Assembly (NCBI GenBank): GCA_964645765.1
Contig: CAZYBE010000002.1
Span: 62,001-126,000, forward strand
Length of the DNA stretch: 64,000 nt
Direction: 5' to 3'
Source: CAZGMN01 sp964645765
GTDB lineage: Bacteria; Acidobacteriota; Aminicenantia; Aminicenantales; Aminicenantaceae
The position numbers and the translations under genes are program-made. Below, in pieces: positions 55,796 through 64,000 of the stretch (the stretch's first letter is position 1; the number at the start of each line of letters is the position of its first letter). A model generated the notes under the pieces. It was not told the origin of the DNA. It made no database searches and saw nothing but the letters and a program-made list of their open reading frames with translations.

Positions 55796-57661
55796 ATGAA
55801 CTCATGGGATGAATGCGAGGTCGTTGTCGTTGGCGCAGGCCATGCTGGCTGCGAGGCTGCCTGCGCCTCAAGCCGCATGGGTCTTGAAACCTGCCTTATC
55901 ACCATTCATCTCGAGACGATTGCCCAGATGTCCTGCAATCCAGCCATCGGCGGCCTGGCCAAAGGGCATCTGGTTAGAGAGATAGATGCCTTGGGCGGCT
56001 TGATGGGCCTTCTGGCTGACGAGACAGGAATCCAGTTCAGACTGCTCAACCGAAGTCGAGGCGGGGCAGTTCAGGCCCCGAGAGCCCAATCCGATAAGGC
56101 CCTTTACAGGCTTACAATGAAAAACTGGCTGGAAAAAGTCCCGAATCTGAGGCTTTTCCAGGGGATTGTCACAGAAATCCTGGTCAAAAATAACAAGGCT
56201 TATGGGGTCATGACCATGGACGGCCATCGGATTTTGGCCAAAGCTATTATCCTTACTCCAGGGACCTTCCTCAATGGACTGATACATATCGGACTCCACA
56301 GCTATACAGCGGGAAGAGCAAACGAGCCTGCCTCGATTGATTTAAGCGAAAACCTGAAAAAATTGGGCTTGAAAACATTTCGCCTTAAAACAGGAACGCC
56401 GATGAGACTCCATAAAGAGTCCATCGACTGGAGCCGTTTCACGCCTCAGCCTGGAGATAAAGACCCGGTTCCTTTTTCATTTCGAACTCAGAAAAAACTG
56501 GAGAATAAAATCATCTGTTACACTGGCTATACCAATCAAAAAACCCATGAAGTCATCCGAAAAAACCTGGATAAATCCCCTTTATACAGCGGCATAATAA
56601 AGGGAATCGGCCCCCGCTACTGCCCTTCTATCGAGGATAAGGTTGTCAAATTTCCTCATCATCAGAGGCACCAGTTTTTTCTCGAGCCAGAGGGGTTGGA
56701 GACGGCTGAAATCTATGTCAACGGCATCTCCTCCAGCCTTCCTCTGGAAGTCCAGAGCGAAGTTTTGAAGAGCATCCCTGGCTTAGACCAGGCAAAAATA
56801 CTCAGGCCGGCCTATGGAATTGAATATGATGCTGTCGTCCCCATCCAGCTCAACCCTGCGCTTGAGACAAAAATAATCGAAAATCTTTTCCTGGCCGGAC
56901 AGATCAACGGGACTTCTGGCTATGAAGAAGCAGCTGCCCAGGGTTTGATGGCCGGAATTAATGCTGCTTTGAAAATAACCAAAAAGAAGCCGTTCATCCT
57001 CCGAAGGGACGAGGCTTATATCGCCGTGCTCATCGACGATTTGATCTCCAAAGGCGTTGAGGAGCCCTACCGTCTTTTTACCTCAAGGGCTGAATACCGC
57101 CTTCTTCTCCGAATCGATAATGCAGATAAGAGACTCGTCCCCTATGGCTTCAAGCTCAACCTGGTTGAAGAAAAAGATTACGAAGCTTTCCTTAGAAAAC
57201 AGGAGAAAATAAAGAATGCCCTTCATTTTCTAAGCACGGAAAAAATAAAGATAGAAAATGGGGAAAAGTTATCCCTGAAAGACTTCTTAAGAAAACCTGA
57301 AGTGAAATTCAAAAATGTGGTAGAATATAAAAAATTTTGCGAGCCCTTGACAGATGAAGAAGTAAGACATATTGAGTCAGAGGTTAAATATGAGGGCTAT
57401 TTGAAAAAACAGGAAAAAGAGATTGAGAGAATCAAGAAAACGGACGGAGAAAAAATTCCAAAGGAAACAGACTTCAGAAAAGTCCCGGGGCTATCAAAGG
57501 AAGGAATAGAAAGATTGGAAAAGGTCAGGCCTGCAACACTGGGCGAAGCCAAGAAAATCGCCGGCTTGACTCCTGCAGCCATTGTCAACCTGCATATCTA
57601 TCTGAATCTTCAAAAGAAAAAAATAAAGACGAAGAAAAATGTTCCACGTGAAACACTCTGA
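55796..57661 (+). CDS. mnmG: tRNA uridine modification enzyme MnmG (GidA)
   Basis: 621 residues. FAD-binding VVVGAGHAGCEAACASSRMG, then MSCNPAIGGLAKGHLVREID with the catalytic Cys region, LTPGTFLNGLIHIG, GTSGYEEAAAQGLMAGINAA and FTSRAEYRLLLRIDNAD. Partner of MnmE. The final codons (NVPRETL) are also the likely parS site. Length is typical (about 620-630). The stop is 3 nt before the parA ATG. Confidence 0.96.
   Translation: MNSWDECEVVVVGAGHAGCEAACASSRMGLETCLITIHLETIAQMSCNPAIGGLAKGHLVREIDALGGLMGLLADETGIQFRLLNRSRGGAVQAPRAQSDKALYRLTMKNWLEKVPNLRLFQGIVTEILVKNNKAYGVMTMDGHRILAKAIILTPGTFLNGLIHIGLHSYTAGRANEPASIDLSENLKKLGLKTFRLKTGTPMRLHKESIDWSRFTPQPGDKDPVPFSFRTQKKLENKIICYTGYTNQKTHEVIRKNLDKSPLYSGIIKGIGPRYCPSIEDKVVKFPHHQRHQFFLEPEGLETAEIYVNGISSSLPLEVQSEVLKSIPGLDQAKILRPAYGIEYDAVVPIQLNPALETKIIENLFLAGQINGTSGYEEAAAQGLMAGINAALKITKKKPFILRRDEAYIAVLIDDLISKGVEEPYRLFTSRAEYRLLLRIDNADKRLVPYGFKLNLVEEKDYEAFLRKQEKIKNALHFLSTEKIKIENGEKLSLKDFLRKPEVKFKNVVEYKKFCEPLTDEEVRHIESEVKYEGYLKKQEKEIERIKKTDGEKIPKETDFRKVPGLSKEGIERLEKVRPATLGEAKKIAGLTPAAIVNLHIYLNLQKKKIKTKKNVPRETL
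57640..57655. promoter_or_regulatory. parS centromere-like site
   Basis: TGTTCCACGTGAAACA differs at one position from the bacterial parS consensus TGTTTCACGTGAAACA. It lies inside the last codons of mnmG and 10 nt before parA. Chromosomal ParB binds such sites and spreads from them. A search of the whole genome for further copies would test it. Confidence 0.85.
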
Positions 57662-57664
57662 AAA

Positions 57665-58420
57665 ATGAACAAAACGATTGCCATCGCCAACCAGAAGGGC
57701 GGAGTGGGAAAAACGACGACAGCGATTAACCTCGGCGCTTGCCTGGCTTTAAAAAAACAGAAGGTCTTGATTGTCGACTTTGACCCCCAGGGGACGGCCA
57801 CAATCGGCCTAGGGAAGACCAAGGCGACAGACAAAGGAATTTACCAGGCGATCATGGACGGGCAATACATGATGGATTGTGTCCAGCCGACTGCAGTCAC
57901 CGACCTTTATCTCTCTCCCTGTTCCTCTGAGTTGGCAGGGCTGGAGGCAGAGCTTTATTCTCAGGAGAAAAAAGAAAAGAGACTTAAAGAAGCATTGGAA
58001 AAAATAAGAAAGTTCTTTAATTTTATTCTCATCGACTGCCCTCCTTCGCTGGGCTTTTTAACCATAAACGCTTTAACAGCTTCGGATTCAGTCCTGATTC
58101 CTGTTCAATGCGAATTCTTCTGTATGGAAGAGATTCCAGACCTTCTTCGAATTCTTGATGAGGTGCGGACCTATTTAAACCCTTCTCTGACCATTGAAGG
58201 AATCCTGTTGACCATGTACGATGAGCGAACAAACCTCTCAAAACAGGTCGTGGAGGAAATCCGAAACTCTCTGAAAGGAATCATCTATGAAGCTGTCATT
58301 CCTCGAAACGTTAAGCTTGCTGAGGCACCAAGCTTTGGCAAGCCGATTACAACCTATGATATAAAATCAAAGGGAGCTGAAGCTTACCTCAATTTAGCTC
58401 AGGAGATACTACGAAGATGA
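57665..58420 (+). CDS. parA: Chromosome partitioning ATPase ParA (Soj)
   Basis: 251 residues. Deviant Walker A NQKGGVGKTTTAINLG (residues 9-24), LIVDFDPQGTATIGLG (A-prime), and LIDCPPSLGFLTINAL. Short N-terminus without a helix-turn-helix marks the chromosomal Soj type. It binds DNA nonspecifically as an ATP dimer and drives ParB-parS segregation. Overlaps parB by 4 nt. Confidence 0.95.
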   Translation: MNKTIAIANQKGGVGKTTTAINLGACLALKKQKVLIVDFDPQGTATIGLGKTKATDKGIYQAIMDGQYMMDCVQPTAVTDLYLSPCSSELAGLEAELYSQEKKEKRLKEALEKIRKFFNFILIDCPPSLGFLTINALTASDSVLIPVQCEFFCMEEIPDLLRILDEVRTYLNPSLTIEGILLTMYDERTNLSKQVVEEIRNSLKGIIYEAVIPRNVKLAEAPSFGKPITTYDIKSKGAEAYLNLAQEILRR

Positions 58421-59265
58421 AAAAGAAAGCATTAGGCATAGGCTTAAGGGCATTCATTCCAGAGGAATACGGCATCTTGAAAGAAGAAAGATATGCAGAG
58501 TTGGATACCGACAAAATCAAACCGAACCCTCTCCAGCCGCGCTTGAAATTCAAGCAAGAATCTATCGACGAGCTGGCGAATTCGATCAAAGAATCAGGAA
58601 TTCTCCAGCCAGTCATCGTTGTTCCCGAGGGAGACCATTACCGGATAATTGTTGGAGAACGAAGGTGGCGAGCCGCCCAAAAAATCGGCTTGAAAAAAAT
58701 CCCGGCTCTCATCCGCTCCATGCAAAAAGTCCAGCAGCTCGAAACCTCCCTCACTGAAAACCTTCAGCGGGAAGACCTCAATCCCTTGGAGGTTGCCTTA
58801 GCCTATCAAAAAATGACTCAAGAGTTGAACTACACTCAACAAGAAATCGCCGATAAAGTTGGAAAAGATAGGGCGTCTGTTGCGAACTACTTAAGACTTC
58901 TTAAGCTGCCCAAGGAAATTCAGGAGAATCTGGCAGAGGACAAAATCTCTATGGGCCATGCCAGAGCCTTGATTGCTCTTGAAGACCCGAAGCTCCAAGT
59001 CTCGCTTTCGCGTCAGATCATCCAAAAGCAGCTTTCTGTCCGGGATGTGGAGAACCTGATTCAAAGGCTCAAGCAGCCGCCTGAGGAGCGGAAAAGCGCT
59101 CTGCTCGACCCCGACCTTGCGGCTCTTCAGGAAGAGTTTACCAAGCTTCTTGGAACGAAGATTATAATCTCCGGAAACCAGAACAGTGGTGTTATAAGAA
59201 TACATTATTTTTCTCTTGATGAGCTAAACAGAATCTATGGAAAAATCAAAGGAGAAAATGAATGA
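58417..59265 (+). CDS. parB: Chromosome partitioning protein ParB (Spo0J)
   Basis: 282 residues. N-terminal ParB/Srx CTPase domain (QPRLKFKQESIDELANSIKE, GILQPVIVVPEG, IIVGERRWRAAQKIGLKKIP, where GERR is the CTP-binding box), ENLQREDLNPLEVALAYQKM, then a helix-turn-helix (LNYTQQEIADKVGKDRASVA) and a C-terminal dimer domain. It loads at parS and slides as a clamp. Overlaps parA and the bactofilin gene by 4 nt each. Confidence 0.95.
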   Translation: MKKKALGIGLRAFIPEEYGILKEERYAELDTDKIKPNPLQPRLKFKQESIDELANSIKESGILQPVIVVPEGDHYRIIVGERRWRAAQKIGLKKIPALIRSMQKVQQLETSLTENLQREDLNPLEVALAYQKMTQELNYTQQEIADKVGKDRASVANYLRLLKLPKEIQENLAEDKISMGHARALIALEDPKLQVSLSRQIIQKQLSVRDVENLIQRLKQPPEERKSALLDPDLAALQEEFTKLLGTKIIISGNQNSGVIRIHYFSLDELNRIYGKIKGENE

Positions 59266-59654
59266 AAGACCGAAAATTAGAAATTGACGAAAACAAGATT
59301 ACTGGTTTTCTCGATAAGGAGACGGAGATTAAGGGAGAGTTGAATTTCAAAGGTTCTTTTCGGATCGACGGGAACTTTAAAGGCAATATTAACTCTGACT
59401 CAACGCTTATCATCGGCGAAAACGGAAAGCTCGAGGCGGACCTGAATGTTGGCCACGTCATCATCAACGGCGAGATAAAGGGCAATATCAAGGCAAAGGA
59501 AAAAGTCATCATAAACTCCAGCGGAAGAGTCATCGGCACCATCACAACTCCCATCCTGGTTGTCGAGGAAGGCGCTTATCTTGAAACAAACTGTCAGACA
59601 ACGGATAAGATTTCTCGCTCAATGCCTGAAAAAAGTAAGGAGCATACTCCTTGA
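59262..59654 (+). CDS. Bactofilin (polymer-forming cytoskeletal protein)
   Basis: 130 residues. A short tail precedes the right-handed beta-helix core with repeats such as IKGELNFKGSFRIDGNFKGN, INSDSTLIIGENGKLEADLN, VIINGEIKGNIKAKEKVIIN and GTITTPILVVEEGAYLETNC. Bactofilins assemble into nucleotide-free filaments. In Myxococcus xanthus, bactofilin filaments position the ParABS machinery, so direct coupling to parB (4-nt overlap) is meaningful. It also overlaps kdsB by 4 nt. Confidence 0.88.
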   Translation: MKDRKLEIDENKITGFLDKETEIKGELNFKGSFRIDGNFKGNINSDSTLIIGENGKLEADLNVGHVIINGEIKGNIKAKEKVIINSSGRVIGTITTPILVVEEGAYLETNCQTTDKISRSMPEKSKEHTP

Positions 59655-60367
59655 AAAAAGCAACAGGAATCATACCTGTCCGCTACCAGTCCGAGCGCTT
59701 CCCGGGAAAGCCTCTTGCCCTCATCAGAGGGAAGCCAATGATCCAGAGAGTCTATGAAACCGCAGCTAAAGCCAGACTTCTCAGCCAGCTCATCGTTGCC
59801 ACTGACGACGAAAGGATTTCTGATGTCGCCAAGAATTTAGGAGCAGAGGTCAGGATGACTTCCTCTTCTCATCTATCTGGAACTGACAGAGTTGCCGAAG
59901 TCGCGACAGAGATTAAAATGCCGATCATCATCAACATCCAGGGGGATGAGCCTCTCTTAAGAGAGGAGATGATCGATGAACTTGTGCAAGCCCTTCAGGA
60001 TGAAGCCATACCCATGGCAACCCTTGCGGCCAGAGTCAACGATATCAATCTTCTTCAAGACAGCAATGCAGTCAAGGTTGTCATAGACAAAAAGGGCTTT
60101 GCCCTCTATTTCTCCCGCTCCCCCCTTCCTTTTCAGGCATCAGATTACTTCTTACAGCACATTGGAATCTACGGCTACCAGAGGGACTTTCTTTTAGCTT
60201 TCAGCCAGATGAAGCCGACAAGGCTGGAGAAAACAGAGAATTTGGAGCAGCTCAGGGCTCTGGAGAACGGGTTTAAGATAAAAGTCATCGAAACTCCTTT
60301 TTTGACGATAGGTGTCGATTCTCCACAGGATATCATCAAGGTTGAAAACTATCTGGAGGAACACTGA
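59651..60367 (+). CDS. kdsB: CMP-KDO synthetase
   Basis: 238 residues. IIPVRYQSERFPGKPLALIRG is the nucleotide-binding start, followed by GTDRVAEVA, NIQGDEPLL, and HIGIYGYQRDFLLAF. It activates 3-deoxy-D-manno-octulosonate with CTP for lipid A attachment. Overlaps bactofilin by 4 nt; pyrG, which makes its CTP substrate, starts 1 nt after its stop. The start is a TTG at 59651. Confidence 0.94.
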   Translation: MKKATGIIPVRYQSERFPGKPLALIRGKPMIQRVYETAAKARLLSQLIVATDDERISDVAKNLGAEVRMTSSSHLSGTDRVAEVATEIKMPIIINIQGDEPLLREEMIDELVQALQDEAIPMATLAARVNDINLLQDSNAVKVVIDKKGFALYFSRSPLPFQASDYFLQHIGIYGYQRDFLLAFSQMKPTRLEKTENLEQLRALENGFKIKVIETPFLTIGVDSPQDIIKVENYLEEH

Positions 60368-60368
60368 T

Positions 60369-61991
60369 ATGACTAAATTCATCTTTGTCACTGGAGGTGT
60401 CCTTTCTGCCTTGGGAAAAGGAATCGCCGCATCATCAATCGGAGCCCTGCTTGAAAGCCATGGCTATAAAATCACTATTCAAAAATTCGACCCTTATATT
60501 AATGTCGACCCGGGCACAATGAGTCCATTCCAGCATGGAGAGGTCTATGTCACTGATGATGGAGCTGAGACGGACTTAGACCTTGGCCATTATGAACGTT
60601 TCACCTCAGCTCAAACAACCAAGGCTCATAACTGGACAGCTGGAAAAATCTATGAATCCGTAATAAGGAAAGAGCGCAGAGGGAAATACCTGGGAAAAAC
60701 AGTCCAGGTCATTCCTCAAGTCACAGATGAGATAAAAGATGCCTTTTATGCTGTTGCTGATGACAACGATATTGTCATCGTCGAGATAGGGGGGACGGTC
60801 GGAGATATCGAAGGGCTTCCCTTCCTTGAGGCCACGCGACAGATGAGGCTCTCTCTGGGGAGCGAAAACACTCTGTTTGTCCATCTGACCCTGGTCCCTT
60901 TCATCAAGACTTCTGGAGAATTGAAAACAAAGCCCACTCAGCATAGTGTCAAGGAGCTGCGGACGATAGGAATTCAGCCTGACATCCTGCTCTGCCGCAC
61001 AGACCGTTTCCTCAAACCCGAGATAAAGGCCAAAATTTCCCTTTTCACCAATGTCCCCCTGGAAGCAGTTATCACTGCCAAGGATGTGGATAATATCTAC
61101 GAAATTCCCTTGATCTTTGCCCAGGAAGGCCTGGACAACATCATCCTCAAGAAGCTGAACCTGCCTTTGAGAAAAAGGCTGCTCGGCCGCTGGAAAGCTC
61201 TCTTTAAAAAAATAAAAAATCCTCGAGATGAAGTCAATATTGCCCTGGTGGGTAAGTATGCAGGCCTCCAGGATTCTTACCTGAGCTTAAAACAAGCTCT
61301 TGACCATGGAGGAGTTGCCCATAATCTCAAGGTTAACATCTCCTGGATAGAAGCCGAGGATTTAGAGAAGAGAAGCCCTAAGGAAATTTTAGGAGAAGCT
61401 GACGGGATTCTTGTGCCTGGCGGCTTTGGAGTAAGAGGAATCGAGGGGAAGATCAAAGCTGTAACTTACGCCCGAAAGATGAAAGTTCCTTATTTTGGCA
61501 TCTGTCTGGGAATGCAGGTGGCAACGATCGAGTTTGCCAGGAACGTGGCTTCCCTCAAGAAGGCCAACTCAACAGAGTTTGACCCTCATACTCCCCATAA
61601 AATTTTCTTCATGTGGAGAGAATTAAAAGGAGTCCAAGACCTGGGCGGGACGATGAGGCTTGGCCAGTTTCTCTGCTGCCTGGAGAAAGGGTCTTTCGTC
61701 TATAAGGCTTATGGCAAGACAAAAATCTACGAGCGGCACCGCCACCGCTATGAGTTTAACCCTGAATACGAGGCGCTCCTGAGCAAAGCAGGCCTTTTCA
61801 TCTCAGGAAAGAATCCTGAGCATGATTTGGTGGAAATCATAGAGGTCAAGTCCCATCCTTGGTTTCTTGGCTGCCAGTTTCATCCTGAGTTCAAATCAAA
61901 GCCTTTAAAACCTCATCCTCTTTTTAAGGATTTTATTGGAGCTAGCTATGCCTACCGACGCAAGAGAAGTCATCATAGACAACAAAGTTAA
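60369..61991 (+). CDS. pyrG: CTP synthase
   Basis: 540 residues from the ATG at 60369, which gives the conserved start MTKFIFVTGGVLSALGKGIA; GGAGG lies about 10 nt upstream in the end of kdsB. Synthetase domain (1-270, with FDPYINVDPGTMSPFQHGEV and EIGGTVGDIEGLPF) and a glutamine amidotransferase domain with LVPGGFGVRG, YFGICLGMQVA (Cys nucleophile) and FHPEF. It makes CTP from UTP and glutamine. Its last 44 nt overlap kdsA. Confidence 0.96.
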   Translation: MTKFIFVTGGVLSALGKGIAASSIGALLESHGYKITIQKFDPYINVDPGTMSPFQHGEVYVTDDGAETDLDLGHYERFTSAQTTKAHNWTAGKIYESVIRKERRGKYLGKTVQVIPQVTDEIKDAFYAVADDNDIVIVEIGGTVGDIEGLPFLEATRQMRLSLGSENTLFVHLTLVPFIKTSGELKTKPTQHSVKELRTIGIQPDILLCRTDRFLKPEIKAKISLFTNVPLEAVITAKDVDNIYEIPLIFAQEGLDNIILKKLNLPLRKRLLGRWKALFKKIKNPRDEVNIALVGKYAGLQDSYLSLKQALDHGGVAHNLKVNISWIEAEDLEKRSPKEILGEADGILVPGGFGVRGIEGKIKAVTYARKMKVPYFGICLGMQVATIEFARNVASLKKANSTEFDPHTPHKIFFMWRELKGVQDLGGTMRLGQFLCCLEKGSFVYKAYGKTKIYERHRHRYEFNPEYEALLSKAGLFISGKNPEHDLVEIIEVKSHPWFLGCQFHPEFKSKPLKPHPLFKDFIGASYAYRRKRSHHRQQS

Positions 61992-62799
61992 GCTTGGAGG
62001 GGCCAATTCTTTATTTCTCATAGGCGGCCCTTGTGTCATCGAAAGCCAGGATCATGCTCTTTTTATGGCCAAGGAAATAAAAAAAATCTGCCAAGATTTG
62101 CAAGTTTCTTTCATCTTCAAAGCCTCGTACGATAAAGCCAACCGTTCCTCAATCTCGTCATACAGAGGGCCCGGCCTTGATAAAGGATTAGAAACCTTGA
62201 GCCTCATAAAAAAGGAGCTTGACGTGCCGGTTCTCTCTGACGTTCATGAGATAAGCCAGGTTGAAAAGGCTGCCCAGGTTCTGGATGTCATCCAGATCCC
62301 GGCTTTTCTCTGCCGTCAAACAGACCTGATTGTCGAGGCTGCAAGGACAAGAAAGCCTCTAAATCTCAAGAAAGGCCAGTTTTTATCTCCTTATGAAATG
62401 AAAAATCAACTCGATAAAGCTCTCAGCCAGGGAAACGAAAAAATCATCCTCACCGAAAGAGGCACCTCTTTTGGCTACAATAATCTAATCTTTGACATCC
62501 GTTCCATTCCCATCATGAAGAAATGGGGATTTCCTGTTGTCATCGATGCCTCACACAGCGCTCAAAAGCCAGGAGGAGAGGGAACTTTTTCAGGAGGAGA
62601 GGCTGAATTTATTCCTTACATCGCCAAGGCAGGTGTTGCGGTGGGGGCGGATGGAGTCTTCATTGAAATCCATGACAACCCGAGCCAAGCCCTTTCAGAT
62701 AAATATAACTCATTGAAAATAAACGAATTGCGAGGTCTGCTGGATTCGCTTCTCCGCATGAAAAAAGCGAGGGACACGAGCGACAATCTTAAGCTATAA
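61948..62799 (+). CDS. kdsA: 3-deoxy-8-phosphooctulonate (KDO-8-P) synthase
   Basis: 283 residues from the ATG at 61948, which has TTGGAG upstream; the TTG at 61936 is less likely. LIGGPCVIESQDHALFMA, FKASYDKANRSSISSYRGPG, QIPAFLCRQTDLIVEAARTR, FGYNNLIFDIRSIPIM and DASHSAQKPGG are hallmark motifs. It joins phosphoenolpyruvate and arabinose-5-P. The region around ASYDKANRSS and the Cys in GGPCV are those used to tell metal-dependent from independent forms; Cys in GGPC suggests the metal-dependent class. Overlaps pyrG by 44 nt. Confidence 0.94.
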   Translation: MPTDAREVIIDNKVKLGGANSLFLIGGPCVIESQDHALFMAKEIKKICQDLQVSFIFKASYDKANRSSISSYRGPGLDKGLETLSLIKKELDVPVLSDVHEISQVEKAAQVLDVIQIPAFLCRQTDLIVEAARTRKPLNLKKGQFLSPYEMKNQLDKALSQGNEKIILTERGTSFGYNNLIFDIRSIPIMKKWGFPVVIDASHSAQKPGGEGTFSGGEAEFIPYIAKAGVAVGADGVFIEIHDNPSQALSDKYNSLKINELRGLLDSLLRMKKARDTSDNLKL

Positions 62800-62802
62800 T
62801 AG

Positions 62803-63780
62803 ATGACCATGATAAAAGAAGAAATCATCAATATCGGCAAAAAGGTCCTCCATATAGAGGCGGATGCTGTCAAAAACCTGGCTTCAAGGTTGGGCAAAAA
62901 TTTTGTCAGCGCCGTTGAGCTTCTTTCCCAAACAAAATCTCGGGTTATCGTCACCGGCATGGGAAAATCAGGTCTTGTTGGCCGCAAAATCGCTGCAACC
63001 TTGTCAAGCTGCGGAACTCCGGCCATCTTTATCCACCCCGCAGAAGCCGGACACGGTGACCTGGGCATGATCATCAAAGGAGACATTCTCCTTGCCATCT
63101 CCTACAGCGGAGAGACCCAGGAAATCGTCGACCTCCTCGATTTTGTGAAAAGAACAGGAATAAAACTGGTCAGCATCACCGGCAATAAAAATTCAAAGCT
63201 GGCTAAATACAGCGATATCGTCCTCGAGGCAAAGGTTGAGAGGGAAGCCGGCCCCAACGGACTCATTCCTACCGCAAGCTCAACCGCCGCCTTGGCTATC
63301 GGGGATGCGATTGCCATCGCCTTGATGAAAAAAAAGGGATTTGGGGAGAAAGATTTCGTCTTCGTCCATCCTAAAGGGCAAGCTGCAAAAAGGCTTGTTA
63401 AAATTAAAAGCCTGATGCATAAGGGAGGACGGATTGCCAGAGTCGACCAAGAGACTCCAATGCTCAATGTCCTGGAAGAAATGACCAGGAAAAAATTGGG
63501 AATGACCTGTGTGATTGATGATGAAGAAAAGCTTGTGGGAATAATCACCGACGGAGACTTGAGAAGAGCACTGCAAAAATACAGAAAAGTCCTTCTCCAG
63601 AAAAAAGCGAAGGACTGCATGACTCCAAATCCCATCACCATCGAAAAAGATGATTTAGCCACCAAAGCCTTAAATTTGATGGAGCAGAAAAAAGTCACAT
63701 CCTTGATCATCAAGAATAAAAAAGGCGAAATTGAAGGAATCATCCACCTTCACGACTTATGGCGAACAGAGATGTTCTGA
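62803..63780 (+). CDS. kdsD: Arabinose-5-phosphate isomerase (SIS plus CBS)
   Basis: 325 residues. SIS domain (about 35-170): RVIVTGMGKSGLVGRKIAAT, AIFIHPAEAGHGDLGMI and AISYSGETQEIVDLL; then two CBS motifs (about 205-325: ARVDQETPMLNVLEEMTRK and AKDCMTPNPITIEKDDLATK). It converts ribulose-5-P to arabinose-5-P for KdsA. The second ATG at 62809 is also possible. Stop and kdsC start overlap in TGATG. Confidence 0.94.
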   Translation: MTMIKEEIINIGKKVLHIEADAVKNLASRLGKNFVSAVELLSQTKSRVIVTGMGKSGLVGRKIAATLSSCGTPAIFIHPAEAGHGDLGMIIKGDILLAISYSGETQEIVDLLDFVKRTGIKLVSITGNKNSKLAKYSDIVLEAKVEREAGPNGLIPTASSTAALAIGDAIAIALMKKKGFGEKDFVFVHPKGQAAKRLVKIKSLMHKGGRIARVDQETPMLNVLEEMTRKKLGMTCVIDDEEKLVGIITDGDLRRALQKYRKVLLQKKAKDCMTPNPITIEKDDLATKALNLMEQKKVTSLIIKNKKGEIEGIIHLHDLWRTEMF

Positions 63781-64000
63781 TGAGAGTCCAGGATAGAGCG
63801 CTCAAAATCAAAATGGTCATCATGGATGTTGACGGCACTCTGACCGATGGAACTTTGCTCATCCTCCCTGACGGCGAAGAGCTTAAATCCTACAATGTCA
63901 AGGACGGAACAGGCATTCTCCTTGCCCGTTTAGCAGGGCTGAAAACCGCGCTCATCAGCGGAAAAACATCAAAACCCCTTGAAAAAAGGGCTGAAAGGCT
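63780..64000 (+). CDS. kdsC: KDO-8-phosphate phosphatase, N-terminal part (cut by window end)
   Basis: 73 codons are visible. MVIMDVDGTLTDGTLLI is the HAD motif I with Asp16 and Asp18, and LISGKTSKPLEKRAE matches motif II (Ser) of the KdsC group, which normally reads TGR/SGR. It removes phosphate from KDO-8-P between KdsA and KdsB. The complete protein should be about 170 residues. Its placement completes the KDO set kdsB-kdsA-kdsD-kdsC. Confidence 0.9.
   Translation, partial: MRVQDRALKIKMVIMDVDGTLTDGTLLILPDGEELKSYNVKDGTGILLARLAGLKTALISGKTSKPLEKRAER

Overview
This window looks like a chromosomal segment of a Gram-negative bacterium of moderate GC content. It carries the complete KDO branch of LPS synthesis, a TonB-dependent receptor, tripartite efflux pumps and two TolC-type channels. 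A protein with the VWFA-related domain typical of Acidobacteria, fermentation-style thiolase and hydroxyacyl-CoA dehydrogenase genes, and overall gene content suggest an Acidobacteriota-like lineage such as Candidatus Aminicenantes. That placement is inference; a marker-gene tree would decide it.

Layout. 0-9 kb: a PIN-type toxin-antitoxin pair, an aromatic amino acid decarboxylase, a cobalamin riboswitch controlling a TonB receptor, and a four-gene operon (small membrane protein, sodium:solute symporter, M20 amidohydrolase, MntP). 9-22 kb: uvrA, an IS91-type transposase remnant, a secreted protein plus VWFA protein pair, a Tat-exported M24 peptidase, a charged-repeat membrane protein, an operon of serine hydrolase-TPR, SagB-type oxidoreductase and polysaccharide deacetylase, then recA. 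23-33 kb: hydroxybutyryl-CoA dehydrogenase with thiolase, fhs, radC, and one tightly overlapped respiratory operon joining succinate dehydrogenase to a Rieske/cytochrome b pair. 33-47 kb: a GNAT enzyme, a secreted beta protein, an ECF sigma/anti-sigma/Spy-like trio running into a MacAB-TolC pump, and facing it a GC-richer RND-MFP-TolC operon. 47-64 kb: a housekeeping block: Hfq-like protein, pdxA, smpB, a CNNM/CorC protein, carD, then the classic origin-proximal order rpmH-rnpA-yidD-yidC-jag-mnmE-mnmG-parA-parB with a parS site, continuing through bactofilin into kdsB-pyrG-kdsA-kdsD-kdsC (cut by the window end).

The most unusual feature is a family of dispersed intergenic palindromic elements (about 95-235 bp; main copies near 23.1, 25.5, 27.4, 33.3 and 50.9 kb, half-copies near 2.5, 8.9, 17.7 and 25.5 kb). 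The outer arms differ between copies yet remain complementary within each copy. An inner 6-bp stem and an internal hairpin show compensatory base changes, and a GA/GA internal loop separates the two closing stems in three copies. This is strong by-eye evidence for a conserved folded RNA or DNA structure. Three copies begin 9-24 nt after a stop codon, one copy is nested inside another, and one has its central hairpin replaced by a different perfect palindrome. A second, unrelated multi-stem palindrome lies upstream of mnmE.

No tRNA, rRNA or CRISPR array was seen. Start codons were moved inward from the longest ORF where a Shine-Dalgarno sequence and signal peptide supported it.
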